From the NCBI GenBank assembly GCA_964496245.1, contig CAZBZG010000081.1, positions 1 through 16,320 of the forward strand: 16,320 nucleotides of DNA, given 5' to 3'. A model generated the notes under the pieces. It saw nothing but the letters and a program-made list of their open reading frames with translations, was not told where the DNA came from and did not search any database. Positions 6,478 to 14,753 of this stretch are shown here, piece by piece. The DNA comes from CAZBZG01 sp964496245 (GTDB lineage Bacteria > Planctomycetota > SZUA-567). Both the position numbers and the translations under genes were made by a program. Each line of letters opens with the position of its first letter. Within the stretch, counting starts at the first letter, position 1.

Positions 6478-6804
6478 TCCATTCTCCGACGCGTCTGCGG
6501 GCGCGCGTCCGCGTCGCCCGCGGCCCTTCAGAGCCCCGGCGACAGCCGATAATGTATGTATCGTCACAACTCCTTGCGAGGCTTTAGGACGTTTGGCCGC
6601 TTGCCAAGCTCCTTCTGGACCCCTCCGGGCGAACGCCTCGACAGGTCTTGTGGAGGCTCCTCTGCTCCATTTTGTCTGCCATTTCCTTTGTGTCCTGCAC
6701 AGCGCCGGTTTATAATTCCCAGCAGGGGCGAATATGCCGGCCGCTCCTTCGCTCCATACGTCTGATACGAGCGGACCGGTGAGATCCTTGCAGGAGGCGC
6801 GGCC
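6478..6804. other. Divergent intergenic region, no gene seen
   Basis: This stretch of 327 bases separates the leftward FtsB-fliM-fliN operon from the rightward surface-protein gene. It contains a plausible rightward promoter, a short dyad CGATA-N7-TATCG (6547-6563) and a small hairpin TTGGC-CGCTT-GCCAA (6593-6607). I could not place a leftward promoter. Translations of this stretch match no recognisable domain. Confidence 0.55.
6688..6716 (+). promoter_or_regulatory. Candidate promoter for the 987-residue surface protein gene
   Basis: TTGTGT (6688-6693) is followed by a 17-bp spacer and a perfect TATAAT (6711-6716). The -35 matches at its three most conserved bases. The predicted start near 6723 leaves an untranslated leader of about 80 bases before ATG 6805. 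Confidence 0.55.
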
Positions 6805-9768
6805 ATGAAAAGCGTTCTCTTTTCTGTGGTTGCGGTTTTCCTGGGTTTTTCGGCCGGATGGCTCGCCGGCTCGCTGCAGGGCGGGCCCCACCCCCAGGCC
6901 CTTCGCGCGGACCCTGACTGGGTGCGCTTCTCCTCCCGGCTCATCCGGGAACCGGCCGGCCGGTCCTTTGATGCAGTGGTGCACGCGGATCAGACCGATG
7001 CGGCTAACGAGGCAGCGGTACGTGTCTACGTGGATGCCGTCGAGGTGAGCCGGCCTGATGTCGCCAAGCCCCGGTACCAGTATCTGGCGTTCGAGATTAC
7101 ACCCATGTCTGCCGTGCTTCTCGCTGTGGAGGCGGGCGCCTATCGCGAAATCGCGCGAGCGGACAAACCCACGGGTGGGCAGGCCGATCGTCTTCCGCAA
7201 ACGATCAGGGTCAAGCGGCGGGCCCCTGCGATCGAACTGGTGTGCGACGGAAAGACCGTGTTGCGGAGTCACCATCCGGGATTCGGCCGCGGCCGGGTAG
7301 GCGTGGGCACGGTCCCGGGCGTGTCGGTGCGAGGTCCCTTTGTGCAGCCGGTCGACACGTTCGTGGTCACCGACGACTTCATGCGTGGGCCGCAGGAGTC
7401 GAGCCAGTGGACCAAGGCCGGCGAGGGCCACTGGGAGGTGCGGAGCCTGGACAACCCCGGGCGGAGCTCCAATGCGTTCGTCTACCAGGCCTGGGGCGAA
7501 GCCGGGGGCGTCAGTCTGCTGGGTCGTCCCTACTGGGACGCCTACCGGGCCGCCGTGTCCGTGCTGGGGGATGCCGGGGGTGCGGTCGGACTCGTGGTCG
7601 CCGCCTCCGCCCCGTCGGCAGAGGGCGGGCTGCCCGACCGGTATGCGCTGATCCGGTGGGAGGCGCAGACCGATGCCCGGCCGGCCGATCCCGAGGCCGG
7701 GCCGGCGGGCGGCGCCCCGGTGCCCCGGCTCGCGCTTCTGGAGGTGACCAAGGGCGAGGAGCGGTGTCTGGCGAGCTGTCCCGGCGGCTACCGGCCGGGC
7801 CAGTGGTATCGCCTGGAAGCGACCCTGGCCGACGGATGCGTGCGTGTGTTCGTGGATGGCCGCGAACTGCTCGAAGCCGAGAGCCCCTGGTTCAGCGGCG
7901 GCCGGGCCGGACTGTACGCGCGCAGCAAGACGCCCACCGAATTCGATGATTTCCGGGCCGTGAGCCTGCAGGCCACGGGCACGAGCTCGATCCTTCATGT
8001 GGCCTGGCAGACCTACGGCGGTCCCTGGCGCCGCAGCGAAGTCGGTCTCGCATGCCAGCCGAGCCCGGCGCATCGGGTGCTGGCCGTGACCGGGCGCGAC
8101 GCATGGGCGAATCTGCTGCTGGCCACACGGATCGAGGCGGACGGGTTTCCGGCGGCGTTCGGCCTGGTGGCCGGGTTCCGCGACCCGGGAAACTTCCTGG
8201 CCTACCGCGTCCGCCCCGCGGCGCTGGCGGTGGAGTTGATCGCTGTGCGGCAGGGCGAGGAGACTGTCCTGGCCGCAGGCCCTCTTCCCTCCGCGCCGGA
8301 GGATCTGTGGCTGTCCGTGGACCGCGGGTACGTCGCCGCGCCCGGCATCGCCGCGTTCGTGCCCGCGCTCCAGCCGGGGCGCGTGGGGATCTTCGTGGAG
8401 GGGCCGGACGGAACGGGCGTCGAGACGCCCTGTACATTCACTTCTTTCTCGGCGGCCTCGGTCGAGCCGCCGCGGCCGGTGGTCTCCATCAACGAGATCT
8501 TTGACGAAGAGCGGCTCATGAAGATCTGGTCGGGTACGGCCGGGGACTGGAAGGGCAACCGCAAATCCGCCGGGGTGTATGAGCGCGCCTTCTGGCACCG
8601 GGCGCTGTTCTACGGGGACACCGCGATCGAGGCCCTTCTGCCGTCCGCGCGCCGGACTACGTGGAAGGCGGCGCTCAGCCTCGCCAAGCCGGTGGTCAGC
8701 GAGACGGCCAACAACGGATACGTCCTGCTCCTGAAGCACGAAGACGAGGAACAGTCGCTCCAGCTGATCCGCCAGGGCGAGGAGGTTCACGCCGAGACGC
8801 TGGAAGAGGGGGCGCCCTGCCACAGGCTCCGCTTCCGGCGGGCCGGCCCTTTCCTCCTCGGGTACGTGGACGATCATCTCCGGTTGACCTGGCAGGATCC
8901 GGCGCCGCTCACCGATCCCAAAGTGGCTTGGGCGGCCAAGGGGATCGACATCGAGCCCGAGAACGTCCAGATCTACAGCAAGGCGCTGCTCGACTATTCC
9001 TTCAACCGTGCGGCCGCCGACTGGCGCCGGGCCGGCGGCGTGTGGGAGGTGACCAACCGATGGGAGTGCGACCCGCGCTGGAGTTTCATGGCCGGCACAC
9101 CGCCCTCCATCGCCCAGGACCGCATCGAACGGTACGAGGGCAAGTTGACGCCCGAGGCGCGGTGGAAGGTTGCGAGTCTCAAGCACCAGATCGAACTGCT
9201 GCCCGACCGCACGAGCAAACTGGCCGCTCTGTGGCACAAGGGACTCTTCGAAGGGGACTTCGTGTTCGAGTGTTTCGTGGGCCCCATGCATCGGCACGGC
9301 GTCCACTACCGGCAGGGCGTCAAGAACTTCTGCCTCACCGTGTGCGGGGACGGCAAGGATCTGGCCAGCGGCTACAACTGCATCTTCGGGGGGTGGGACA
9401 ACACCAAGAGCGCGATTCTACGTGACGGCGAGGTGGTGGAGGAGCGCCACACCAAGATCCCCGTGCGGCGATTCGGGAACATCCATCGCATGTGGTTCCG
9501 CGTGCGGGTGGAGCGCCGTGGTGCGGAGATCCGGTTCAGCGTCTATACCCAGCCCCGGAACGATCCGCACAAGGAGCAGCGCCTGCTGTTCCTCTCCTTT
9601 GAGGACGGCGAGCCGCTCCCGGGCCGGCGGATGGCCATCTGGACCTACGATGCCGGATTGCTGGTGGCGCGTTGCCGCGTGTCCTGCGCGGGGCTCGCCG
9701 GGATGGAGGATCCCTTTGCGCCGGTGCCGGTCGAATCTTCCTGCATCTACACGCGCCCCACCGATTGA
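6805..9768 (+). CDS. Large exported multidomain protein with about five concanavalin-like sandwich domains
   Basis: AGGAGG lies 7 bases before ATG 6805. The protein has 987 residues. The N-terminus MKSVLFSVVAVFLGFSAGWL is a signal peptide or signal anchor. The rest appears to be successive LamG/DUF1080-like beta sandwiches at roughly 25-188, 190-385, 390-555, 560-730 and 733-975. I infer these from repeated module ends (GRVGVGTVPG, GRAGLYARSKTPTEFDDF, GRVGIFVEGPDG, VQIYSKALLDYSF, RMAIWTYDAG) and module starts (VTDDFMRGPQ, INEIFDEERL, LDYSFNRAAADWRRAGG). Each module has the W..G.W.V pattern or a remnant of it. Such domains bind carbohydrate or serve as structural spacers. No catalytic residues are recognisable. 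The gene is followed 7 bases later by a PEGA-TPR gene, so the two are probably co-expressed and may act together at the cell surface. Confidence 0.8.
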   Translation: MKSVLFSVVAVFLGFSAGWLAGSLQGGPHPQALRADPDWVRFSSRLIREPAGRSFDAVVHADQTDAANEAAVRVYVDAVEVSRPDVAKPRYQYLAFEITPMSAVLLAVEAGAYREIARADKPTGGQADRLPQTIRVKRRAPAIELVCDGKTVLRSHHPGFGRGRVGVGTVPGVSVRGPFVQPVDTFVVTDDFMRGPQESSQWTKAGEGHWEVRSLDNPGRSSNAFVYQAWGEAGGVSLLGRPYWDAYRAAVSVLGDAGGAVGLVVAASAPSAEGGLPDRYALIRWEAQTDARPADPEAGPAGGAPVPRLALLEVTKGEERCLASCPGGYRPGQWYRLEATLADGCVRVFVDGRELLEAESPWFSGGRAGLYARSKTPTEFDDFRAVSLQATGTSSILHVAWQTYGGPWRRSEVGLACQPSPAHRVLAVTGRDAWANLLLATRIEADGFPAAFGLVAGFRDPGNFLAYRVRPAALAVELIAVRQGEETVLAAGPLPSAPEDLWLSVDRGYVAAPGIAAFVPALQPGRVGIFVEGPDGTGVETPCTFTSFSAASVEPPRPVVSINEIFDEERLMKIWSGTAGDWKGNRKSAGVYERAFWHRALFYGDTAIEALLPSARRTTWKAALSLAKPVVSETANNGYVLLLKHEDEEQSLQLIRQGEEVHAETLEEGAPCHRLRFRRAGPFLLGYVDDHLRLTWQDPAPLTDPKVAWAAKGIDIEPENVQIYSKALLDYSFNRAAADWRRAGGVWEVTNRWECDPRWSFMAGTPPSIAQDRIERYEGKLTPEARWKVASLKHQIELLPDRTSKLAALWHKGLFEGDFVFECFVGPMHRHGVHYRQGVKNFCLTVCGDGKDLASGYNCIFGGWDNTKSAILRDGEVVEERHTKIPVRRFGNIHRMWFRVRVERRGAEIRFSVYTQPRNDPHKEQRLLFLSFEDGEPLPGRRMAIWTYDAGLLVARCRVSCAGLAGMEDPFAPVPVESSCIYTRPTD

Positions 9769-9775
9769 AGGGCCG

Positions 9776-11191
9776 ATGGCCATGTGCGCATCCCGCAAGA
9801 TCCTCCTGTACCTCCTGATCGCAATTGCGGCCGCCGTGGCGGGCCTTGCGGCGGCCCGTTTGTGGAACGCTGGCCTGGCGGCGGTGATCGAGGCGTCTCC
9901 GCCCGGGGCCAGCGTGTTCGTGGATCATCGATTTCGTGGTTGCGCCCACGGTCCGCTGCGGGTCGACGGCCTGGCGCCGGGCGAGCATCTGGTGCGTGTG
10001 AGTGCGCCCGGCTTCCAGACGGCGTGGCAGGTGGTGGAACTCGAGCGGGACGGGGCGCGGCTCCGGGTCGATCTCGCTGAGATTCCGGGCGGCGCGTTGC
10101 GCGTGACGAGCAGCCCGGCCGGCGCGACCGTGGTGCTCGACGGGCACGTCCGCGGCCGCACGCCGCTGGAGCTCGGCGATCTGCCGCCGGGCCGCCACGC
10201 CCTGGAGGTGGCCGAGACCAATTACGCCACCCACCTGCAGACCGTGCAGATCGCTGCCGGCGAGACCGCCAGCGTGGACGTGGCGCTCAAGCACCGGCAG
10301 GTGGCGGTTTATCGCGCCCGTTTGAAGGCGGACCCCGGCGATATCCAGGCCTACAACGATCTGGGGGAGCTTCTCTACGTGCTGGAACGCTACGCGGAGG
10401 CGGCCGACGTGTTTGCAGGGGGATTGATTGCGGCCGGGGAGCACGGCAACCGCAGCGAACCGAACCGGCGCAATGCCAAAAAGCTGGAGCGGGAAGCGCG
10501 GAACAAGCACCGCCATCCCGCGTTCCAGGAAGCCTTCAACGAAGCCGTGTTGAAGAAGGTGGCCGGCGGCGAGGCATCCGCGCTCCTGCTCAAGGAGTTC
10601 AAGCGCATCCCCGGGCATCTCTACAAGCGGACGCGCGCGCTGACCGCGCTCGTGGAGAAGCATCCGGAGAACAACACCTATCTGTTGCATCTGCTCGAGC
10701 ATCACCACATCGAGCGGAATCACGAGGCCTTTCTGGAGGGGGTCGAGGTGTTCCTGGGCCGTTCGGTCGAGGACCCCAATGCGATCACCCGCCTCTGGGA
10801 TCTGTTGCGTCAGGCCTACGATGTGACCGGCGGCGCCGAACGCGAGAAGCTGGTGGCTGCGACCCGGCGCGCGGTGGCGGCCTTTGCCCCTCGTTTCAAG
10901 GGAAGTGGACGCGCGGGTGAATACTTCTACGCAAAGGCGTACCTCGCAAAGATCGCCAGCGACGCCGCGGCTTACCGGAAATGGCTCGAGAAGGCGATCC
11001 AGACGCAGAAAAATGGCCGGCGGGTCAATGCCTGGCGCGTGGAGTTGGCCCGGCATCTCCTGAAGACCAAGGCCGATGCCGAGGCCGAAAAGCACCTGAA
11101 GGCGGCTGCGGCCGGCAAGGACAGGCGGGATCCAAGCGTCCACAAGGCCAGGAAGCTGCTGAAGGAGTTGGAGCAGCGCCCACGCGAGTGA
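9776..11191 (+). CDS. Membrane-anchored PEGA-TPR protein
   Basis: This is a 471-residue protein. ATG 9776 is chosen as the first start after the preceding stop (9766-9768); AAGGG lies close upstream, and ATG 9782 is an equally possible start. Residues about 9-29 (LLYLLIAIAAAVAGLAAARLW) form one membrane segment. Two tandem PEGA domains follow: SPPGASVFVDHRFRG with GLAPGEHLVRVSAPGF, and SPAGATVVLDGHVRGRTPLE with LPPGRHALEVAETNY. A TPR unit (ARLKADPGDIQAYNDLGELL) and a mostly alpha-helical C-terminal half come next. PEGA domains are usually periplasmic or extracellular and often found with surface proteins; TPRs mediate protein contacts. I infer a scaffolding role for the large upstream protein. 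No enzyme motif is seen. Confidence 0.82.
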   Translation: MAMCASRKILLYLLIAIAAAVAGLAAARLWNAGLAAVIEASPPGASVFVDHRFRGCAHGPLRVDGLAPGEHLVRVSAPGFQTAWQVVELERDGARLRVDLAEIPGGALRVTSSPAGATVVLDGHVRGRTPLELGDLPPGRHALEVAETNYATHLQTVQIAAGETASVDVALKHRQVAVYRARLKADPGDIQAYNDLGELLYVLERYAEAADVFAGGLIAAGEHGNRSEPNRRNAKKLEREARNKHRHPAFQEAFNEAVLKKVAGGEASALLLKEFKRIPGHLYKRTRALTALVEKHPENNTYLLHLLEHHHIERNHEAFLEGVEVFLGRSVEDPNAITRLWDLLRQAYDVTGGAEREKLVAATRRAVAAFAPRFKGSGRAGEYFYAKAYLAKIASDAAAYRKWLEKAIQTQKNGRRVNAWRVELARHLLKTKADAEAEKHLKAAAAGKDRRDPSVHKARKLLKELEQRPRE

Positions 11192-11193
11192 GA

Positions 11194-11208
11194 GGGGCGC
11201 ACCGCCCC
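11194..11208. terminator. GC hairpin between convergent genes (weak terminator candidate)
   Basis: GGGGCG (11194-11199), loop CAC and CGCCCC (11203-11208) form a perfect 6-bp stem 2 bases after the PEGA-TPR stop codon. There is no following T run, so intrinsic termination would be weak. Confidence 0.35.
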
Positions 11209-11279
11209 GACGGTCGCGCGTTTGCGTATGCCGAATCACCGCTGCCCGGTGCCGGACCCTTCCTGCAGGCGGCTTGCCG

Positions 11280-12536
11280 TCACGCGTACTTGGCCGCCTC
11301 CTCCTTGGCGCATGCGGTCCAGACGTGGAGCCGGTCGGCGTGGCCGCGCAGGGTCTGCAGCTCGCGGAGTACGATCTGGTAGAAGGAGCCCCGGAGCGCG
11401 CGGGTGCCGTCTTCGAGGTCGCGGCGGAGGGTGCGCGTATCGTCGGGGAAGACCACATCCGTAGCCTTCTGCCGCCACATGATCACGTACTCAGTCCCCA
11501 GCGCCTCCAAAACCGCCTGGAGGTCGGTCCAGGCGCTACAGGTGAAGATGCGCAGGTTCGGGATGGAGAGCACGCCCGCGATCTTGTGCGTCAAATTTTC
11601 GCAGCAGCCGTAGCCCACCCATCCGAAGCGTTCCATGATGGGGCGCTGGTAGTCGAGGCAGAACGTCTCCCACATGGCCGGGCTGACAGGGTCGAACTCC
11701 TGGGAGTTGAGCATGCACCAGCAGTTGGCGTAGGTCACCCGGCCATCCTCGGTCGACGGGCCGACCGGATCGCTCAGCGTCATGGCGCCGGTGTTGTTCG
11801 GGGTGAGCAGCCCCGTGGCTTCGATCTCGTCCATGGCCTTGAGCACACCGTTTCGGAGATGCCCCATGAGCCGGTGCACGCGCTCGGGGGTGGCGGCCAT
11901 GTCCATCATGAAATCGGTGAGTCCGCGCAGGTTGGCTGCGATCTGTCCCAGGGTCGCGCTGAGCGGCGGAGCGCAAACGCGCTCGACCGGCAGGGTGTCG
12001 CCCAGCAGCTCGTGCATGCGGCTCAGGCGTTCCTGGGTCTCGCCGTGGTTGTAGGTGAAGGTGGGGAGCCGCAGGCGGTCGAAATCTTCGTCCTCCTTGA
12101 GAGGGGCGTCGTAGGCCCAGGCCCCGTCCGCTTCGTCGGGCCGGTGCCGAGCGATATCCATGCCCCAGACATTGGCAGGCTCCACGTCGAACACGGCCGG
12201 AACCGGCATGACGCCTTCCACAGGCGTGTCGTCGCCGATGTCGTGCTTGTGGAGGATCTGACGAAAGCCGTACTCGATGCCACGCAGCCACGGATCCTCG
12301 CACCGCAAGGCGTCCAACGGCAGGATCTCGGACCAGCACCCGACGGGCCGGCACCAGACCGGCGCCCGATCCGGTTGGCGCAGGGCGTTGACATCCCGCC
12401 ACCGCTGGCAGATGCGGGCGTTCTCATCGCTGGTGGCAATGGCGGCCACGCGGCGCGCCAGCTCGCGCACCCAGGCGCGCTCCTGGTCGGCCTGACGGGG
12501 CTGGCGGTCGGTCTGGGGCTGGGGGGCGGCGGCCAT
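11280..12536 (-). CDS. Uroporphyrinogen decarboxylase-superfamily (URO-D-like) protein
   Basis: This is a 418-residue protein starting at ATG 12536, with AAGGG 8 bases upstream. It resembles the URO-D-like proteins numerous in PVC bacteria and anaerobes, not true HemE. Recognisable parts are GYGCCENL (Cys311-Cys312) followed by IPNLRIFTCSAWTD and LGTEYVIMWRQ, the barrel segments that in corrinoid methyltransferases (MtaA/CmuA type) carry the metal-binding Cys. HemE-type N-terminal substrate motifs are not visible. By family analogy it could act in methyl-group transfer, but no corrinoid protein gene is adjacent and the substrate is unknown. It is divergent from an AraC regulator across 108 bases, so local control by that regulator is likely. 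The frame stays open upstream of 12536, but that part is antisense to the AraC gene. Confidence 0.82.
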   Translation of the reverse strand: MAAAPQPQTDRQPRQADQERAWVRELARRVAAIATSDENARICQRWRDVNALRQPDRAPVWCRPVGCWSEILPLDALRCEDPWLRGIEYGFRQILHKHDIGDDTPVEGVMPVPAVFDVEPANVWGMDIARHRPDEADGAWAYDAPLKEDEDFDRLRLPTFTYNHGETQERLSRMHELLGDTLPVERVCAPPLSATLGQIAANLRGLTDFMMDMAATPERVHRLMGHLRNGVLKAMDEIEATGLLTPNNTGAMTLSDPVGPSTEDGRVTYANCWCMLNSQEFDPVSPAMWETFCLDYQRPIMERFGWVGYGCCENLTHKIAGVLSIPNLRIFTCSAWTDLQAVLEALGTEYVIMWRQKATDVVFPDDTRTLRRDLEDGTRALRGSFYQIVLRELQTLRGHADRLHVWTACAKEEAAKYA

Positions 12537-12603
12537 GGGAGTGTCCCTTTCGATATAGAAAACACGGTTGGATGTTATCGTACTAGAAAATGAGGGTGAT
12601 GCC

Positions 12604-12632
12604 AGTATACAGCGCGGTCGCAATATTGTATA
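12604..12632 (-). promoter_or_regulatory. Leftward promoter of the URO-D-like gene
   Basis: On the minus strand, TATACA (12632-12627), a 17-bp spacer and TATACT (12609-12604) make a plausible -35/-10 pair. The start would be near 12597, about 60 bases before ATG 12536. It is interlocked with the rightward promoter of the AraC gene. Confidence 0.5.
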
Positions 12633-12634
12633 AT
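12606..12634 (+). promoter_or_regulatory. Rightward promoter of the AraC-type gene
   Basis: TATACA (12606-12611), a 17-bp spacer and a perfect TATAAT (12629-12634) form a promoter. The predicted start (about 12641) is only 3-5 bases before ATG 12645, and no ribosome binding site is visible, so the message may be leaderless. Confidence 0.55.
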
Positions 12635-12644
12635 TCGAAACACC

Positions 12645-13553
12645 ATGTCGGACAAGCGTTCCACTGCCCATTGCTGGCCCGCATCCGCGTTTGAGGCCCC
12701 CGTTCCGGGGAGCGATCGCGCGGATCCGTGGGCCACTTGGCTCCAGGCTGCGACGGTGACACCGGTCTCCGCCTTTGGTTGGGACTGCGAGCCTGCATGG
12801 CAGGTCACACGCCGGCTGGCTGATGACATGTGGTTCTGGATCCAGGCGGGCACGGGCGTGGCGTGGGTGGACCAGCCGGAGGCAGCCGAACCGGTCGGAC
12901 CGGGCGACCTGGTCCTCATCCCGCGGGACATCGACCAGCACGTCCGGCCCGATCCGGGCGTGCGCTTCACGCTCTACACCGTGCATTTCGTTGCCGAGGC
13001 CTATGGGTCCGTGGATCTGCTGTCGCTCTTCAAGCTGGCCGGCGTCTGGCAAGGAACGGGCGACGCTCCGTTCGGCCGCGCCAACGAGACCCTGGCCCGG
13101 GAATACGCGCACCAGGCTGCGGGGTGGCAGCAGGCTATGCGGGCCGCCCTGTGGGAGGTCCTTCTGTATGCGCTGCGGCAGGTGCTGACGGGCTCGCACG
13201 CCTCGATGCGCGACGCGCCTGCGCGCGATCTCGCGCGGTTGCAGCCGGCCCTGGATGCTCTCCACAGTCGTCTGGACGACCCGCGCCTGCGCGTTGGCGA
13301 CCTGGCCGAAGCCGTGCACGTGAGCGAGGTCTACCTGCGCAAACTCTTCCGGCGAGCCTTTGGCACAGGTCCGGCGTCGTTTGTGCGTCGGCAGCGGATC
13401 CATCGGGCGTGTGCGTTGCTGCGCACGACCGACCAGCCCATCAAACGCGTAGCCCGGGCCTGCGGCTTCGCAGACCTCGCGTTCTTCTACCGTGCGTTCC
13501 GCGCGGCTGTGGGCAGCACCCCTCAGCGCTATCGACGCCATCGTGAGATGTGA
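12645..13553 (+). CDS. AraC-family transcriptional regulator
   Basis: This is a 302-residue protein. Residues about 40-125 form a cupin-like sensor domain (WFWIQAGTGVAWV, then VGPGDLVLIPRDIDQHV), as in sugar-responsive AraC proteins. Residues about 205-300 form the double helix-turn-helix domain: LRVGDLAEAVHVSEVYLRKL for the first motif and IKRVARACGFADLAFFYRAF for the second, followed by the family ending GSTPQRYR. The start at ATG 12645 has no Shine-Dalgarno sequence and sits just after a TATAAT box, which suggests leaderless translation; a start further inside is possible but would cut conserved sequence only slightly. Divergent placement from the URO-D-like gene suggests that it controls that gene, and perhaps itself. 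The effector is unknown. Confidence 0.9.
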   Translation: MSDKRSTAHCWPASAFEAPVPGSDRADPWATWLQAATVTPVSAFGWDCEPAWQVTRRLADDMWFWIQAGTGVAWVDQPEAAEPVGPGDLVLIPRDIDQHVRPDPGVRFTLYTVHFVAEAYGSVDLLSLFKLAGVWQGTGDAPFGRANETLAREYAHQAAGWQQAMRAALWEVLLYALRQVLTGSHASMRDAPARDLARLQPALDALHSRLDDPRLRVGDLAEAVHVSEVYLRKLFRRAFGTGPASFVRRQRIHRACALLRTTDQPIKRVARACGFADLAFFYRAFRAAVGSTPQRYRRHREM

Positions 13554-13589
13554 CGAGCGGTGCAGGCGAAAGCGTGAGCGCGTCCGGCG

Positions 13590-13616
13590 TCCGGCGGTCC
13601 GAGCGACCGAGCCGGA
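13590..13616. terminator. Hairpin between convergent araC-type gene and rodA
   Basis: TCCGGC plus GGTC (13590-13599) pair with GACC (13605-13608) and GCCGGA (13611-13616), giving a 10-bp stem with a two-base bulge and loop CGAGC. It lies in the 72-base gap between two convergent genes, as expected of a bidirectional terminator, but has no U tract on either strand. Confidence 0.4.
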
Positions 13617-13625
13617 GGAGGGGGG

Positions 13626-14753
13626 CTATTCGCCTGACAGTTCCCCTGTGAAGGACTCGCGCCCGACCACAAGAGGACGTCGGGTACCCACGTTGAGCAC
13701 GAGCCCCACCATGGCCAGGCTGACCACCAGGCTCGAGCCGCCGTAACTCACGAGCGGCAGGGTCAGGCCGGTGGTGGGCAGCAGGGCCGTCACCACGCCC
13801 ACGTTGATGAGCGCCTGGATGCCGAGCATGCTCGCGCACCCCACGGCCAGCAGGCGTCCGCCCGGCTCCTTGGTCTGGTACGCGATGAGCAGGCTTTCGA
13901 GGACGACGACCACGTACAGCGCGAGCAGCAGGGCAGCGACCACGAATCCCCCCTCCTCGGCGATCACGCCGAAGATGAAATCCGTATGCTTGTCGGGCAG
14001 CAGGTCGAGCTCGTTGAGACGTCCATTGTGCAACCCCTGGCCGAAGAGTCCGCCGGAGCCGATGCTGATGCGGCTCATGATCAGCTGGTAGGCCTCGCGC
14101 GCCTCGTAGTATTCGGGGTTGAGGAAGGCGAGCACGCGGCGCTTCTGGTACGTTTTCATGAAGCCCATCCACAACGGTACGATGCTGATCAGCCCCCCGG
14201 CCGCGATCGCGGCCAGGTGCCGCACGCGGGCTCCGCTGGCGAAGACGATCGCGAAGAGCGCCGGGGGCAGGAGCATGGCGCTGCCGAGATCCGGCTGCTT
14301 GAGGATGAGGGCTGCGGGAATCAGCGTCAGGAGGAAAGGAACGATCAGACCCTTGAGCGTGGTCTGCGTCTCGCGATGCCGCAGGTGACGGGCGAGCATG
14401 AGAATGAGGGCCAGTTTCATGATTTCCGTGGGCTGAATGCTGAACGGTACGCCGGGAATCCGGATCCAGCTGTGGGCGTGCCGGACCGGCGGCAGCATGA
14501 GGACCACCACGAGGAGGAGCAGGGCAACGGCGTAGATTTTGTAGGCATGGCGGAGCAGCACGCGGTAGTCGATCACCATCATGCCGCCCATGACCGTGAA
14601 ACCGACGAGAACCCAGAGGATCTGCTTGTAGAAGCGTTCGGCGTCCGCCGAATGGAGGTAGGGCAGACCGGCGGCCACCACGCCCAGTGCGGCCAGAAGC
14701 AGGATCCAGTCCAGGCGGAGGAGCAGGGGCCTAACCAATGGAGCCCTCCCCAT
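13626..14753 (-). CDS. rodA: Rod-shape peptidoglycan glycosyltransferase RodA
   Basis: This is a 375-residue SEDS polytopic membrane protein with about ten hydrophobic segments. Signature motifs are QPTEIMKLA, LKQPDLGSAM, HTDFIFGVIAEEGG and TTGLTLPLVSYGGSS. Asp258 in HTDFIF occupies the position of the catalytic Asp known in RodA (262 in E. coli, 255 in Thermus as I recall). RodA polymerises lipid II into glycan strands during elongation, in complex with PBP2, whose gene lies directly upstream and overlaps it. ATG 14753 has only a weak GGTGA site. An in-frame TTG at 14738 has a strong GGGAGG 6 bases upstream and would reduce the overlap to 8 bases, so it may be the real start. RodA rather than FtsW is chosen because of the pairing with mrdA. 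Confidence 0.92.
   Translation of the reverse strand: MGRAPLVRPLLLRLDWILLLAALGVVAAGLPYLHSADAERFYKQILWVLVGFTVMGGMMVIDYRVLLRHAYKIYAVALLLLVVVLMLPPVRHAHSWIRIPGVPFSIQPTEIMKLALILMLARHLRHRETQTTLKGLIVPFLLTLIPAALILKQPDLGSAMLLPPALFAIVFASGARVRHLAAIAAGGLISIVPLWMGFMKTYQKRRVLAFLNPEYYEAREAYQLIMSRISIGSGGLFGQGLHNGRLNELDLLPDKHTDFIFGVIAEEGGFVVAALLLALYVVVVLESLLIAYQTKEPGGRLLAVGCASMLGIQALINVGVVTALLPTTGLTLPLVSYGGSSLVVSLAMVGLVLNVGTRRPLVVGRESFTGELSGE

Noticed and set aside
6178..9306. Minus-strand open frame of 1042 codons
   Set aside because: Only its last 99 codons (6477-6178) have a start, RBS and protein-like pattern. The rest is antisense to the 987-residue surface protein and has the Arg/Gly/Pro/His-rich look of a shadow frame.
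9170..9775. Upstream extension of the PEGA-TPR frame
   Set aside because: Overlaps the end of the surface-protein gene in another frame; the signal-anchor sequence begins at 9776 or 9782.
9536..11458. Minus-strand open frame of 640 codons opposite the PEGA-TPR gene
   Set aside because: The plus strand carries recognisable PEGA and TPR sequence; this frame has no domain.
12537..13541. Upstream extension of the URO-D-like frame
   Set aside because: It would run antisense through the AraC gene and both promoters; ATG 12536 has a good ribosome binding site.
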